Source: Vibrio orientalis CIP 102891 = ATCC 33934 | GTDB lineage: Bacteria > Pseudomonadota > Gammaproteobacteria > Enterobacterales > Vibrionaceae | Direction: 5' to 3' | Assembly: GCF_000176235.1 (NCBI RefSeq) | Contig: NZ_ACZV01000004.1 | Coordinates: forward strand, 1,364,001 to 1,428,000 | Length of the DNA stretch: 64,000 nt | Program-made: the position numbers and the translations under genes | Shown here: in pieces, positions 37,391 to 46,973 of the stretch | How the letters are laid out: every line of letters starts with the position of its first letter | Position numbering within the stretch: the stretch's first letter is position 1 | Notes under the pieces: model-generated | Told to the model about the DNA's origin: nothing | The model's database searches: none | Seen by the model: only the letters and a program-made list of their open reading frames with translations

Positions 37391-38287
37391 TTAGTCTCGG
37401 ATTGAGTGGTTCGAACGCTTCTCGATTGCCTTAATCAGTGCAGAGTGATCCCAATCTTGGCCACCTAGCGCTGCGCAATCTTCAAATAGCTCTTGCGCCG
37501 TTTGCGTGTTTGGTAGTGCCACTTCGAGCTCTTTCGCACCGGTTAGGGCCAAATCAAGGTCCTTTTGGTGAAGAGAGATTCTAAAGCCAGGATCAAATGT
37601 GCCTTCGATCATACGCTCGCCGTGTACTTCTAGAATCTTTGAGCTAGCAAAGCCACCTAATAGTGCTTGACGAACGCGTGCTGGATCTGCGCCTGCTTTC
37701 GAAGCAAATACAAGCGCTTCTGATACCGCTTCAATGTTAAGCGCAACGATGATTTGGTTAGCCACTTTACATGTCTGACCCGCACCGTTTTCACCCACAA
37801 GTGTGATATTTTTGCCCATCACCTCGAACAAAGGACGCGCCTTGTCGAATGCTTGTTGTGACCCACCGACCATGATGCTTAGTGCCGCGTTGATCGCGCC
37901 AACTTCACCACCAGATACTGGAGCATCAAGGTATTGTGCGCCGCTTTCATTAACACGAGCCGCAATCGCCTTCGTTGCCATTGGCGAGATAGAGCTCATG
38001 TCGATAACCAGTTTACCTTCAGCATCGCCTGCATTGAGGCCAGCTTCGACACCGTTGTCACCAAATAGCACATCTTCAACTTGAGGTGTGTTTGGCACCA
38101 TTAAGATAACCACATCCGCTGCTTCAGTTGCGGCTTGAGCAGAATTCACCACCTGAGCACCTGCATCAACAAGGTCCTTTGGTGCTGGGTTAAAGTGATC
38201 AGACAACACCAACTCATAGCCTGCTTTTTGTAGATTCGCGGCCATTGGGCGGCCCATGATACCTGTACCAATAAATGCAATTTTCAT
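37391..38287 (-). CDS. glxR: 2-hydroxy-3-oxopropionate (tartronate semialdehyde) reductase
   Basis: 298 residues from ATG 38287, after a GGAGAACAG site. Reduces tartronate semialdehyde to D-glycerate with NAD(P)H. Rossmann motif KIAFIGTGIMGRPMAANLQKAGY; substrate motif DAPVSGGEVGA; active-site lysine in GAGQTCKVANQII. Last gene of gcl-hyi-glxR. The symbol follows the gcl-linked E. coli paralogue. Confidence 0.92.
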   Translation of the reverse strand: MKIAFIGTGIMGRPMAANLQKAGYELVLSDHFNPAPKDLVDAGAQVVNSAQAATEAADVVILMVPNTPQVEDVLFGDNGVEAGLNAGDAEGKLVIDMSSISPMATKAIAARVNESGAQYLDAPVSGGEVGAINAALSIMVGGSQQAFDKARPLFEVMGKNITLVGENGAGQTCKVANQIIVALNIEAVSEALVFASKAGADPARVRQALLGGFASSKILEVHGERMIEGTFDPGFRISLHQKDLDLALTGAKELEVALPNTQTAQELFEDCAALGGQDWDHSALIKAIEKRSNHSIRD

Positions 38288-38338
38288 AATCTGTTCTCCG
38301 TAACGTTTGTCCACCACTGTTGATGGGCATTCACCGCA

Positions 38339-39115
38339 TTAGCGGTATAGGTTGATCCAATCTAGACCTTCAGTCGTGGTGGTTTTCGGCTTGTATTCAC
38401 AGCCCACCCAGCCCTGATAACCAAGGTCATCTAAATGTTTTAGAACAAACGGGTAGTTAATTTCCCCCGTTCCCGGCTCATGGCGACCTGGGTTGTCGGC
38501 CAATTGAACGTGAGCAATTTGGTCGATATTTGCCGTCATGGTTGGGGTCAGGTCCCCTTCCATAATCTGCATATGGTAGATGTCATATTGGATAAACAAG
38601 TTATCGCTGCCGACTTCTTTAATCACCGCTTTGGCTTGCTCTGTAGTATTGAGGAAGAAGCCTGGAATATCGCGGGTGTTGATCGCTTCAATCACTAAGC
38701 GAATACCCGCTTCTTTTAATGCTTGCGCGGCATAACGTAAGTTGATGACGAACGCAGCGTGGGCATCGTGCTCACTTACCCCTTGTGGAACGATCCCTGC
38801 GAGGCAGTTGATTTGGGTATTACCCAATACTTTGGCGTAGGCGATTGCCTTTGCCACACCAGACTGGAATTCTTCGACTCGCTTTGGGTCCACGGCGATA
38901 CCGCGCTCGCCCGCTTCCCAATCGCCGGCCGGAAGGTTGAACAACACTTGGGTAAGTTGGTTTTCATCTAGCTTCTCCTTAATTTGCTTTGCTTCCAGCG
39001 CATAAGGGAAAAGATACTCCACACCTTGAAAGCCAGCTTTTGCTGCGGCTTCAAAGCGATCTTCAAATTCCAGTTCGGTAAACAACATGGATAAATTTGC
39101 TGCAAACTTTGCCAT
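38339..39115 (-). CDS. hyi: Hydroxypyruvate isomerase
   Basis: 258-residue TIM-barrel isomerase interconverting hydroxypyruvate and tartronate semialdehyde. MAKFAANLSMLFTELEFEDRF is the family start; metal-binding Glu in LVIEAINTRDIPGFFL and a later GEINYPFVLKHLDDLGYQGWVGCEYKP segment. Lies between gcl and glxR, the standard order. Confidence 0.94.
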   Translation of the reverse strand: MAKFAANLSMLFTELEFEDRFEAAAKAGFQGVEYLFPYALEAKQIKEKLDENQLTQVLFNLPAGDWEAGERGIAVDPKRVEEFQSGVAKAIAYAKVLGNTQINCLAGIVPQGVSEHDAHAAFVINLRYAAQALKEAGIRLVIEAINTRDIPGFFLNTTEQAKAVIKEVGSDNLFIQYDIYHMQIMEGDLTPTMTANIDQIAHVQLADNPGRHEPGTGEINYPFVLKHLDDLGYQGWVGCEYKPKTTTTEGLDWINLYR

Positions 39116-39137
39116 TGTGATTTCCTTTTATTTCTAA

Positions 39138-40913
39138 TTAGCCACGATGAATCAGTGCGGTTGGCGCGTCATCTGCGTTTTCAGCCAATGCTTCAAATTC
39201 ATTGATTGCGTTGATTTCAACACCCATAGCGATGTTGGTTACGCGCTCAAGAATCACTTCAACCACCACTGGTACTTTGTGCTTGTTCATCAGCTCTTTC
39301 GCTTCAGCGAATGCCGCTTGCATCTGCTCAGGGTCTGTGACACGAATCGCTTTACAACCTAAGCCTTCCACAACTGTCACGTGGTCAACACCGTAGCCAT
39401 TTAGCTCTGGCGCATTTTGGTTTTCAAATGCCAATTGAACACAGTAATCGATATCGAACTGACGCTGCGCTTGGCGAATCAGACCTAGGTAAGAGTTGTT
39501 CACCAATACGTGGATGTAAGGCAGGTTGAACTGCGCTCCTACCGCTAATTCTTCAATCATGAACTGGAAATCGTAGTCACCGGAAATCGCTACGATGTCA
39601 CGATTAGGATCCGCGGCACGTACACCCAATGCGGCCGGTGTTGTCCAACCTAATGGACCCGCCTGACCACAGTTAATCCAGTGACGAGGTTTGTAGACAT
39701 GGAGGAACTGCGCGGCAGCAATTTGTGATAGACCGATGGTGCTGACGTAACACGTATCGCGGTCGAACGCTTTGTTCATCTCTTCATAAACACGCATTGG
39801 TTTAATTGGTGCATCTGTGTAATGCGTTTTACGCAACATGGTTGCTTTACGCTGCTGACATTCACCCACCCAAGTACTGCGGTTAGGTAGCTTGCCTGCA
39901 TCACGCCATTCACGCGCCACTTCGACTAATAGCTCTAGCGCCGCCTTAGCATCAGAGACAATGCCTAAATCTGGACAGAACACACGACCAATTTGGGTTG
40001 GTTCAATATCAACGTGAACAAACTTACGTCCTTTCGTATAAACATCCAGTGAACCGGTATGACGGTTTGCCCAGCGGTTACCAATACCAAATACAAAGTC
40101 TGACTCCAGCATGGTCGCATTACCGTAACGATGCGACGTCTGGAGGCCAACCATGCCAGCCATCAGTTCGTGATCATCAGCGATAGAGCCCCAACCCATC
40201 AAAGTTGGAACGACAGGTACGCCAGTGATTTCAGCGAACTGTTGCAGTAGTTCTTCAGCGCCAGCGTTAATAACGCCACCACCAGAAACAATCAGTGGGT
40301 TTGCTGACTCACACATCATCTCCATCGCTTTCTCAACTTGGGCGCGAGTCGCTTTTGGTTGATACGCTTCTAATGGCTCATAAGTATCGATATCAAACTC
40401 GATTTCCGTTAGCTGAACATCAAGCGGAAGGTCAATTAGAACTGGACCAGGGCGACCAGAGCGCATTAGGTGAAACGCTTGCTGGAATGCACGTGGTACC
40501 TGTGCTGGTTCTAAAACCGTTGTCGCCCATTTGGTGACTGGCTTGGCAATAGATTCAATATCTACCGCTTGGAAATCTTCTTTATGTAGACGAGCACGTG
40601 GTGCCTGGCCGGTAATACATAAGATTGGAATCGAGTCAGCCGATGCCGAGTACAAACCCGTGATCATATCGGTACCCGCAGGGCCAGATGTACCGATACA
40701 AACACCAATATTGTCTTGATTTGTACGGGTGTAACCTTCTGCCATGTGAGACGCACCTTCAACGTGGCGCGCCAGTACATGATCAATACCGCCAAGCTTT
40801 TTCATCGCTGCGTACATTGGGTTAATGGCTGCGCCAGGGACGCCGAAGGCAATGTCTACACCTTCCTTTTTCAACACTTCTACCGCTGCTTCAATTGCCT
40901 TCATCTTTGCCAT
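39138..40913 (-). CDS. gcl: Glyoxylate carboligase (tartronate-semialdehyde synthase)
   Basis: 591 residues from ATG 40913, preceded by GGAGGTTCAC; a longer frame from 40970 is not supported. ThDP-dependent enzyme joining two glyoxylates to tartronate semialdehyde with release of CO2. Start [18 protein letters not shown] and the [17 protein letters not shown] and [20 protein letters not shown] segments match E. coli Gcl nearly residue for residue; the ThDP motif is [15 protein letters not shown]. As in true Gcl, the usual catalytic Glu of this superfamily is a Val ([10 protein letters not shown]). First gene of the operon. Confidence 0.96.
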   Translation of the reverse strand: MAKMKAIEAAVEVLKKEGVDIAFGVPGAAINPMYAAMKKLGGIDHVLARHVEGASHMAEGYTRTNQDNIGVCIGTSGPAGTDMITGLYSASADSIPILCITGQAPRARLHKEDFQAVDIESIAKPVTKWATTVLEPAQVPRAFQQAFHLMRSGRPGPVLIDLPLDVQLTEIEFDIDTYEPLEAYQPKATRAQVEKAMEMMCESANPLIVSGGGVINAGAEELLQQFAEITGVPVVPTLMGWGSIADDHELMAGMVGLQTSHRYGNATMLESDFVFGIGNRWANRHTGSLDVYTKGRKFVHVDIEPTQIGRVFCPDLGIVSDAKAALELLVEVAREWRDAGKLPNRSTWVGECQQRKATMLRKTHYTDAPIKPMRVYEEMNKAFDRDTCYVSTIGLSQIAAAQFLHVYKPRHWINCGQAGPLGWTTPAALGVRAADPNRDIVAISGDYDFQFMIEELAVGAQFNLPYIHVLVNNSYLGLIRQAQRQFDIDYCVQLAFENQNAPELNGYGVDHVTVVEGLGCKAIRVTDPEQMQAAFAEAKELMNKHKVPVVVEVILERVTNIAMGVEINAINEFEALAENADDAPTALIHRG

Positions 40914-40929
40914 GTGAACCTCCATTTCG

Positions 40930-40941
40930 ATTGTATACAAT
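40930..40941. promoter_or_regulatory. TTGTATACAA operator upstream of gcl
   Basis: Perfect palindrome ATTGTATACAAT, 17 bp before the gcl ATG. The TTGTnnACAA core is typical of FadR-subfamily GntR regulators; none is encoded in the window. Confidence 0.6.
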
Positions 40942-41180
40942 TCAAAGATACTTTGTGTACTATGAATCATATTCAGAATTTGGCAACCCCCAAATGCAAC
41001 ATTTTTTCAACATTGAACACTTACTCTAAGTGATCACTAACCCCTAAAAGCCTAGAAATCATTACTTTACATAAACTATCTTCACGTAAAAATAATTTCC
41101 CAACGGACCAAATGAAAAATAAATGTTAAATACCCTTTGATTGTTTACATAAATTGAAATATAAGTATTCGTGAAAGGTA

Positions 41181-41198
41181 GATTTTGTACACAAAATC
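41181..41198. promoter_or_regulatory. TTGTACACAA-core operator upstream of the malate synthase gene
   Basis: GATTTTGTACACAAAATC, 8-bp arms around AC, 29 bp before the aceB ATG; core resembles the site at gcl. Confidence 0.58.
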
Positions 41199-41226
41199 AT
41201 TCGCTATTGTTTAAAGGAGACGAACA

Positions 41227-42855
41227 ATGAGTCTGAACGATGTAGCAGAAAAAGAAGAAACTGCTTGTCTACGCGTAGTCGGTAATATGGACAACCCAGA
41301 ATACCAAACCATTCTGTCTAAAGAGGCACTCTCTTTCCTAGCCAAACTGGTCGAGAAGTTTGCCCCGCGTAGAGATGCCCTACTGCAAGCCCGCAAAGAA
41401 CAACAACAACGCTATGATGCGGGTGAATTACCTAACTTTCGCTCTGATACCCAAGCGATTCGTGACAACAAAAGCTGGAAGGTAACCACTCCACCGGCCG
41501 AGTTACTTGATCGCCGCGTCGAGATCACGGGGCCTGTCGAGCGTAAAATGGTGATCAACGCACTTAACTCTGGCGCGAAAGTATTTATGTGCTGTTTTGA
41601 AGATGCCTCTTCTCCAACTTGGGAGAATATGGTGGAGGGACAGATCAACCTGCGCGATGCCAATGCGAGAACCATCAGTTATCACGACCAAGCCAAAAAC
41701 AAACATTATCAGCTTAGTGATGACCCAGCTTTATTGATTGCCCGTCCACGAGGCCTGCACCTGCCGGAGCAATCAATTCAATACGCAAACAAGCCGATTC
41801 CTGGTTGTTTGATGGATTTTGCGCTCTACTTCTATCACAACTACCTAACCCGCGCCGAACAAGGGTTAGGCGTGTATTACTACATTCCAAAACTAGAAAG
41901 CATGGAAGAGTCCCAGTGGTGGGATGATGTTTTCTCGTTTACTGAGGAGTACTTCGGGGTTCAACGAGGCACGATCCGCGCGACAGTACTGATCGAAACA
42001 TTGCCAGCGGTTTTCCAAATGGATGAGATGCTTTACGCCATGCGTGATCATATTGTCGCGATGAACTGTGGCCGCTGGGATTACATCTTCAGCTACATTA
42101 AAACGCTGAAAAATCATGCCGATCGCATTCTGCCTGACCGTCATGTGGTTGGTATGGATAAAGAGTTTCTCAATGCCTACAGCCAACTGCTGATTCGCAC
42201 CTGCCACCAGCGTGGCGCACTAGCGATGGGGGGTATGTCGGCGTTTATTCCAGCCAAAGATCCCGCAGAAATGGAGCGAGTAACGGCCAAGGTTATCGAA
42301 GATAAAGAGCGCGAGTCTCGCAATGGTCACGATGGCACCTGGGTCGCGCACCCTGCGTTGGTTGATTTAGCCATGTCAGTGTTTGAGAAAAACCTTGATG
42401 GCAAACCGAACCAATTAAACTTTGTCAGCCCGTCGCATGAGATTGGCGCCGACATTCTGCTCAAACCTTGTGATGGTACTCGTGACGAAGCGGGCGTACG
42501 TAAAAACATCCGTATCGCGCTTTACTACATTGAGGCTTGGATTCAAGGCCACGGATGCGTACCTATTTACGGCTTAATGGAAGATGCTGCAACGGCAGAA
42601 ATCTCTCGTGCCAACATCTGGCAGTGGATCCACCATCGTGTGGCGCTCGATGATGGCCAAATCTTTACTAAAGAGCTGTTCCACACTTGGTTATACCAAG
42701 AGCTCGACACAATCAAACAGGAAGTGGGTGATGCTCGTTATGCAGCAGGCCGCTTTGAACAAACTGCTGACCTTTTCTTCGAGTTGTCTACCGCAGAAGA
42801 GTTCGCCACCTTCCTGACCTTACCAAGCTATCAGTTTCTTCATGGGACTGAGTAA
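41227..42855 (+). CDS. aceB: Malate synthase A
   Basis: 542 residues; condenses glyoxylate and acetyl-CoA to malate. Conserved pieces: FCCFEDASSPTWENMVEGQINL-like MCCFEDASSPTWENM, RPRGLHLPEQSI, TVLIETLPAVFQMDEMLY, GRWDYIFSYIKTLKN and HEIGADILLKPCDGTRDEAGVRKN. Divergent from gcl and followed by glcG, not by isocitrate lyase, so it serves glyoxylate assimilation rather than the acetate shunt. A GGAGA site precedes the ATG. Confidence 0.94.
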   Translation: MSLNDVAEKEETACLRVVGNMDNPEYQTILSKEALSFLAKLVEKFAPRRDALLQARKEQQQRYDAGELPNFRSDTQAIRDNKSWKVTTPPAELLDRRVEITGPVERKMVINALNSGAKVFMCCFEDASSPTWENMVEGQINLRDANARTISYHDQAKNKHYQLSDDPALLIARPRGLHLPEQSIQYANKPIPGCLMDFALYFYHNYLTRAEQGLGVYYYIPKLESMEESQWWDDVFSFTEEYFGVQRGTIRATVLIETLPAVFQMDEMLYAMRDHIVAMNCGRWDYIFSYIKTLKNHADRILPDRHVVGMDKEFLNAYSQLLIRTCHQRGALAMGGMSAFIPAKDPAEMERVTAKVIEDKERESRNGHDGTWVAHPALVDLAMSVFEKNLDGKPNQLNFVSPSHEIGADILLKPCDGTRDEAGVRKNIRIALYYIEAWIQGHGCVPIYGLMEDAATAEISRANIWQWIHHRVALDDGQIFTKELFHTWLYQELDTIKQEVGDARYAAGRFEQTADLFFELSTAEEFATFLTLPSYQFLHGTE

Positions 42856-42904
42856 TACCTGAGGGCTCTGTGAGCCCGAAAGGTAGCACACAACAGGAGA
42901 TAAC

Positions 42905-43342
42905 ATGGGAAGTTTAACTCTAGAGCAAGCATTGAGTGTCATTGACGGCACCTTTCAAGCTGGTTCAAAAACCAAAAGCGCACCACTGACAGTCGCTGTC
43001 CTTGATAGTGGCGGAAAGCTCATCTCTCTCCAACGTCAAGATGGTTCCAGTATGATGCGTCCAGATATTGCTATTGCCAAAGCTTGGGGGGCACTCGCAC
43101 TGGGCTGTTCTTCACGTAAGCTAGCGCAAGACGCTGATAACCGACCAGCATTCATCTCTGCTGTTAATGTTCTTGCTCACGGTAATATGGTGCCCGTTCC
43201 GGGAGGCTTATTGATTCGAGATGCCGAACAAAACATCTTGGGTGCCGTGGGGGTAAGTGGCGATCTATCCGATATTGATGAGAGCTGCGCGCTTGGTGGC
43301 ATCGACCATGCCGAGCTCTATTGCGATGAAACACTCTCTTAG
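42905..43342 (+). CDS. GlcG/HbpS family protein
   Basis: 145 residues of the HbpS/GlcG fold: LTVAVLDSGGKLISLQRQDGSSMMRPDIAIAKAWGAL and VPVPGGLLIRDAEQNILGAVGVSG. Often next to glycolate or glyoxylate genes; some members bind heme or cobalamin, but the role of GlcG is unclear. Sits 50 bp after aceB with an AGGAG site, so probably co-transcribed. Ends at a strong terminator. Confidence 0.88.
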   Translation: MGSLTLEQALSVIDGTFQAGSKTKSAPLTVAVLDSGGKLISLQRQDGSSMMRPDIAIAKAWGALALGCSSRKLAQDADNRPAFISAVNVLAHGNMVPVPGGLLIRDAEQNILGAVGVSGDLSDIDESCALGGIDHAELYCDETLS

Positions 43343-43368
43343 TAACTTCCTAGTGTCTACCGACCAAC

Positions 43369-43398
43369 AAAAACGCCCTCAGTAGAGGGCGTTTTTTT
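43369..43398. terminator. Strong bidirectional terminator
   Basis: AAAAACGCCCTC-AGTA-GAGGGCGTTTTTTT between glcG and the convergent marR gene. Confidence 0.92.
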
Positions 43399-43413
43399 AA
43401 TCTTGATTCCGCG

Positions 43414-43896
43414 TTACTCGTATTGAGTCAACCAACCCTTTAGCAAGGTATTGATCTGCTTTTTCTGGTTTGCGTTCATTCCTTTAACAAGCTTGGCCTG
43501 CACAGCGGCGTGCTCTTCAATAATCTTATCAATCAGAGTGAAGCCATCTTGAGTGAGTTGAACAGTAACACTGCGGCGATCTTCTTTGCTGTGTTCACGA
43601 ATAATCAGCTGTTTCTTTTCCAGCTTGTCGAGTCGATTGGTCATTGCACCCGATGTCAGCATCATCGAATCAATCAATTCTGACGGGGTAAGACAAAAGG
43701 GCTCTCCGCTACGACGCAAAGTCGCAAGGACATCAAATTCCCCCAGCTTTAAATCATAACGCTTGTGTAACTGAGCAACTTCCGTCTCCATATACTTAGC
43801 GATACGCATCAAACGGCCCATAATGGCCATAGGCTCAGTATCTAACTCTGGCTTTTCCTTAGCCCACTGCTCAACTACTCTTTCAATAGCGTCCAT
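43414..43896 (-). CDS. MarR-family regulator, copy A
   Basis: 160 residues from ATG 43896 (MDAIERVVEQWAKEKPEL), the start matching its paralogue at 49178; a GGAG lies upstream. Winged HTH: LGEFDVLATLRRSGEPFCLTPSELIDSMMLTSGAMTNRLDKLEKKQLI followed by the EDRRSVTVQLT wing. Divergent from a DMT exporter, with two AAGTATCTT-N6-AAGATACTT sites between. The similarity in sequence and arrangement to the locus at 48150-49672 indicates a duplicated repressor-exporter module. Confidence 0.88.
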   Translation of the reverse strand: MDAIERVVEQWAKEKPELDTEPMAIMGRLMRIAKYMETEVAQLHKRYDLKLGEFDVLATLRRSGEPFCLTPSELIDSMMLTSGAMTNRLDKLEKKQLIIREHSKEDRRSVTVQLTQDGFTLIDKIIEEHAAVQAKLVKGMNANQKKQINTLLKGWLTQYE

Positions 43897-43929
43897 GAAA
43901 ATTTGTCTCCAGTAACAAAATGTCGTTCT

Positions 43930-44012
43930 AAGTATCTTAACATAAAGATACTTTACAAACATCGATTTTAGGCGTACATTCACCACAAAAGTATCTTAAC
44001 GTAAAGATAAGT
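43930..44012. promoter_or_regulatory. Two MarR operators, locus A
   Basis: AAGTATCTT-AACATA-AAGATACTT (43930-43953, perfect arms) and AAGTATCTT-AACGTA-AAGATAAGT (43989-44012). The second ends just before the exporter ATG at 44017, the first lies 34 bp upstream of the marR ATG. Confidence 0.82.
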
Positions 44013-44016
44013 ACCT

Positions 44017-44916
44017 ATGAATATATTACTAGCCATGATACCGGCGTTCTTTTGGGGCACCACCTATGCTGTCACGCAATACACACTTGCGGACTGGCCC
44101 CCTCTATTGCTGGGCGCAATACGTGCGCTACCAGCAGGACTGCTGCTATTGGCATTTAGACCAAGCCTACCGAAAAAGGGCGATTGGCAAATCCTATTTA
44201 CCCTAGGTCTAATCAACATCGCAACCTTCTTTGGTTTGATCTTTGTGATGGCTTTGACGCTACCTTCGGCGATTTCAGGCGTCGGTATGATTTCAGTCCC
44301 CGTGTTCGCTATGCTGTATAACTGGCTGATCAACAAGCATCGCCCAGGCATTATTCAAGCCGTAAGTGGGGCTGCGCTCATTGGCCTCGCGTGGATGCTA
44401 TTTGACCCAAGTTCTATCAGCCTAAATCCTATTGGCTTAGGCGCAATGCTCGCCGCGATTATGTGTATTGTGGTGGGTAGTTCGATTACCAAATCGCTTG
44501 GCGATCGTATGCACTGGTGGACAGTACTGACGTGGCAGTTGATTTTAGGTGGCGTAATCCTATCGATTGCAGCCTCTGTACAAGCGATATCAGAACCTAC
44601 AACCTACCTAGCCATCGCTGAAAACTTCTCAATGGGAAACCTATCTGGCCTACTTTGGGTGGTTGGATTGAACACTGCACTTGGCTACGGCATGTATGTG
44701 TGGCTACTGCAACGTATGTCGGTGGTTGATTTCACGTTCGGCGGCATCGCCAATCCAATCGCGGGTATTGTTACCGGTTTGGTATTGCTTGGTGAGTCAT
44801 TCACCCCATTCCAGTACAGCTTGATGATCGGCATGATTGTGATGTCGTTATTACCACAGGCTATTCTCGCACTGCGACAAAACCGACCCGCACCTGCCGA
44901 GTGTCAGACCCAATAA
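44017..44916 (+). CDS. DMT-family (EamA) transporter, copy A
   Basis: 299 residues with about ten membrane helices in two EamA repeats: MIPAFFWGTTYAVTQYTLADWPPLLLGAIRALPAGLLLL opens the first, ALGYGMYVWLLQRMSVVDFTFGGIANPIAGIVTGLVLLGE belongs to the second. Inner-membrane exporter of small metabolites; substrate unknown. Divergent from marR A and expected to be repressed by it. No good Shine-Dalgarno is seen because the operator abuts the start. Confidence 0.86.
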   Translation: MNILLAMIPAFFWGTTYAVTQYTLADWPPLLLGAIRALPAGLLLLAFRPSLPKKGDWQILFTLGLINIATFFGLIFVMALTLPSAISGVGMISVPVFAMLYNWLINKHRPGIIQAVSGAALIGLAWMLFDPSSISLNPIGLGAMLAAIMCIVVGSSITKSLGDRMHWWTVLTWQLILGGVILSIAASVQAISEPTTYLAIAENFSMGNLSGLLWVVGLNTALGYGMYVWLLQRMSVVDFTFGGIANPIAGIVTGLVLLGESFTPFQYSLMIGMIVMSLLPQAILALRQNRPAPAECQTQ

Positions 44917-44932
44917 ATCAATTACAACCAAT

Positions 44933-44962
44933 AAAAACCGCGCCAATGAGCGCGGTTTTTTA
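44933..44962. terminator. Strong bidirectional terminator
   Basis: AAAAACCGCGC-CAATGA-GCGCGGTTTTTT between the exporter gene and the convergent 136-aa gene. Confidence 0.9.
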
Positions 44963-44982
44963 TTACCAACAACGGACAACTA

Positions 44983-45393
44983 TCAACGAGTATATATTTC
45001 TGAGCATTCCCAGCTAACCACAATCTCATCATTGCGGCTAACAATGAGATCTGCGGATGTTTCAATGTCCCAACCGCCCACAGCATACTCTGTTCTAACA
45101 GTGCGAGAGTTAACAACATACGAATACTGGCCGTTGTTAAACGTCATTACTCGCTCGCCACCACCACTAAAACCGTAGTGCTCAATGGCATCTTCGGCGG
45201 TTAATTCAAGTTCAACATTTGACGGCAAACCAAAGCGATAAATCTGCTGATTGTCAGCGGAGCACACCGAAACAAGCTTGGTTTTTAGTTTGCATGAAAA
45301 CTCATCCGTTTCTTGTTCCAAGCACAGGCTTTGTGCAGCTAACTCAAGGCTCATCACTGATAACAAAAATGGTAGGTATTTGATCATGTTCAT
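44983..45393 (-). CDS. Exported hypothetical protein, 136 aa
   Basis: Signal peptide MNMIKYLPFLLSVMSLELAAQS, then a periplasmic domain of ~115 residues with four Cys (SLCLEQ, FSCKL, SVCSAD, WECSEIY) that could form two disulfides. Family not recognised. Follows the lipoprotein gene by 34 bp in the same direction, so likely one transcript. GAG site upstream of the ATG at 45393. Confidence 0.65.
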   Translation of the reverse strand: MNMIKYLPFLLSVMSLELAAQSLCLEQETDEFSCKLKTKLVSVCSADNQQIYRFGLPSNVELELTAEDAIEHYGFSGGGERVMTFNNGQYSYVVNSRTVRTEYAVGGWDIETSADLIVSRNDEIVVSWECSEIYTR

Positions 45394-45427
45394 TTAACTC
45401 TTGCAGCTTCGCCTATAGGCATCAGAA

Positions 45428-46156
45428 TCACTGGCTTAGTGTATCTGTACTTAAGTTATATGAAAGATACTTAAGCTCATTGTCAATCGAATACCTGACT
45501 TGAGATGTGTTCTTGTCAAACACGATCTCATTCATAAAGTTATTTCGACCATGGTTGTGCTTGCTATGCACGTAAGTTATCTTTCCTAACTCATTAGTGA
45601 CTGAATACATTTCATTGTCTATTTCGGTGACGAATGAATTTTTTGACTCAATTGGGTCAAGGTCAACTACCAGAAAGAGCGCTATTTTTCCAGTCGGGAA
45701 GTTTGCCGCCTTTAGACCATGCTCTGATTCGACTAGATGCGGCGCATCTTTGGTCAATATATCACTATTACCGCTAATGGTTAGGCTAAGGCGACCTGAT
45801 GAAGGCTCGACAAAATAGACCGAAAAATCAACCACATCACCATTCGTTAACGTTTTTGTTGTTGTTCCATTGATAAACGCTCGCTCAGAAATCATGATCA
45901 GATCATTGATACTTTTCGCACCCACTGCGCTCAAAATCCTGTCGCTAGCAAACGTGGTCATTCGAACCAAACTTTCAGTTTTATAGGTTTGGCGATCATT
46001 GCCAACTAAATTGAAAATTGCGCTATTTGCTTCGGTAATGACTTGAGGGGTGTAGCCTGAGCCGTTGTTTTTGGCCCCTTTATCTTCATCAATATGACCA
46101 TCTTGGCAACCCAAAAGAGCGAGGGTTGATATCAATATGGCAACTAACTTTCTCAT
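45428..46156 (-). CDS. Putative lipoprotein, 242 aa
   Basis: Lipobox near residues 13-17 (LALLGC) after MRKLVAILISTLA, so lipid-anchored; Asp/Glu at +2 are not seen (Gln follows Cys), which suggests outer-membrane sorting. The rest is soluble and without a recognised domain (SERAFINGTTTKTLTNGDVVDFSVYFVEPSSGRLSLTISG looks beta-rich). Between the OMP gene and the 136-aa exported protein. Confidence 0.65.
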   Translation of the reverse strand: MRKLVAILISTLALLGCQDGHIDEDKGAKNNGSGYTPQVITEANSAIFNLVGNDRQTYKTESLVRMTTFASDRILSAVGAKSINDLIMISERAFINGTTTKTLTNGDVVDFSVYFVEPSSGRLSLTISGNSDILTKDAPHLVESEHGLKAANFPTGKIALFLVVDLDPIESKNSFVTEIDNEMYSVTNELGKITYVHSKHNHGRNNFMNEIVFDKNTSQVRYSIDNELKYLSYNLSTDTLSQ

Positions 46157-46167
46157 ATTTATTCCAA

Positions 46168-46193
46168 CAAAAAGCCGCCTATTTAAGACGGCT
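46168..46193 (-). terminator. Terminator after the OMP gene
   Basis: AAGCCGCC-TATTTAA-GACGGCTT-type hairpin; on the minus strand the tail is TTTTTGTTGG. Confidence 0.7.
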
Positions 46194-46214
46194 TACATTT
46201 CATAAATCAACTAA

Positions 46215-46802
46215 TTAGAATTTGTATCTCAGACCCATATTTACAGATGCAATTACGCCAGAATCGGTATCAACCACTTCATAGGTGGTTTGCGCTGAAA
46301 TATGCTGAGTGAAGTCATAGCCAAGGCCAAGACCCCAAACCATACTCGTATCACTGCTTGATGAAGCCAAAGAAATAGAATTGCTACCAATAGCGGTTGA
46401 GGTTGTCGAATCAATGCTGAAGTTATGTAAACCTGCTTTCGCATAGATGTTGAACTTATCGCCAAAGTACATTTTCGGCATAACGTTCACGCCGAATGAT
46501 GTCATATCTAGCTTAGATGCGATATTAAGGCCGTTAGGATCAATAATGCCGCTTACGCCACCCCAATCTTTGTACTCAAGTTCTGTGCCCAAAACAAAGA
46601 AGTTACCAAATGCAAAATCATAGCCCGCATTCACCGCATAGCCATCGCGTGTCTCTTGCTCTTTGAAAGAGCCAAAATCTTTGTACACACTTGAGTAGCC
46701 CATTTTTGAGTAGGCTGCACCAACATAAAAACCGTTATGCGCTAAAGCCGCACCTGATAACGTGGATGCAAGAATAGATAGGGTAATGATTGATTTTTTC
46801 AT
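46215..46802 (-). CDS. Outer-membrane beta-barrel protein
   Basis: 195 residues, signal peptide MKKSIITLSILASTLSGAALA. Alternating aromatic strands (GFYVGAAYSKMGYSS, YAVNAGYDFAFGNFFVLGTELEYKDW, YFGDKFNIYAKAGLHNF, WGLGLGYDFTQHISAQTTYEVVD) and a terminal VNMGLRYKF ending in Phe are typical of an eight-stranded OmpA-like/OMP_b-brl barrel. No periplasmic domain, so a small porin-like or surface protein of unknown role. Confidence 0.85.
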   Translation of the reverse strand: MKKSIITLSILASTLSGAALAHNGFYVGAAYSKMGYSSVYKDFGSFKEQETRDGYAVNAGYDFAFGNFFVLGTELEYKDWGGVSGIIDPNGLNIASKLDMTSFGVNVMPKMYFGDKFNIYAKAGLHNFSIDSTTSTAIGSNSISLASSSSDTSMVWGLGLGYDFTQHISAQTTYEVVDTDSGVIASVNMGLRYKF

Positions 46803-46924
46803 ACTGCTTTTCTCTTGGTCATATTGTTTGGTTGTGCTCGAATCGGCACTTGATCTGCAAAGAAATATATCACCTGAGAATGTAGGGGTTTGTAAGGACG
46901 TGTAAGTGGAAAGGGTAGATAAAC

Positions 46925-46955
46925 AAAAAACCGCACTAAATTGGCGCGGCTTTTT
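46925..46955 (-). terminator. Terminator after the 169-aa membrane protein gene
   Basis: AAAAAACCGC and GCGGCTTTTT arms flanking ACTAAATTGGC; usable on both strands. Confidence 0.65.
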
Positions 46956-46973
46956 GTCGTTCAGATTCTTTTG

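Noticed and set aside
40945..40953. AAGATACTT half-site near the gcl promoter, equal to the MarR operator half
   Set aside because: The other half-site at the required spacing is absent; an exact 9-mer is expected about once per window on two strands.
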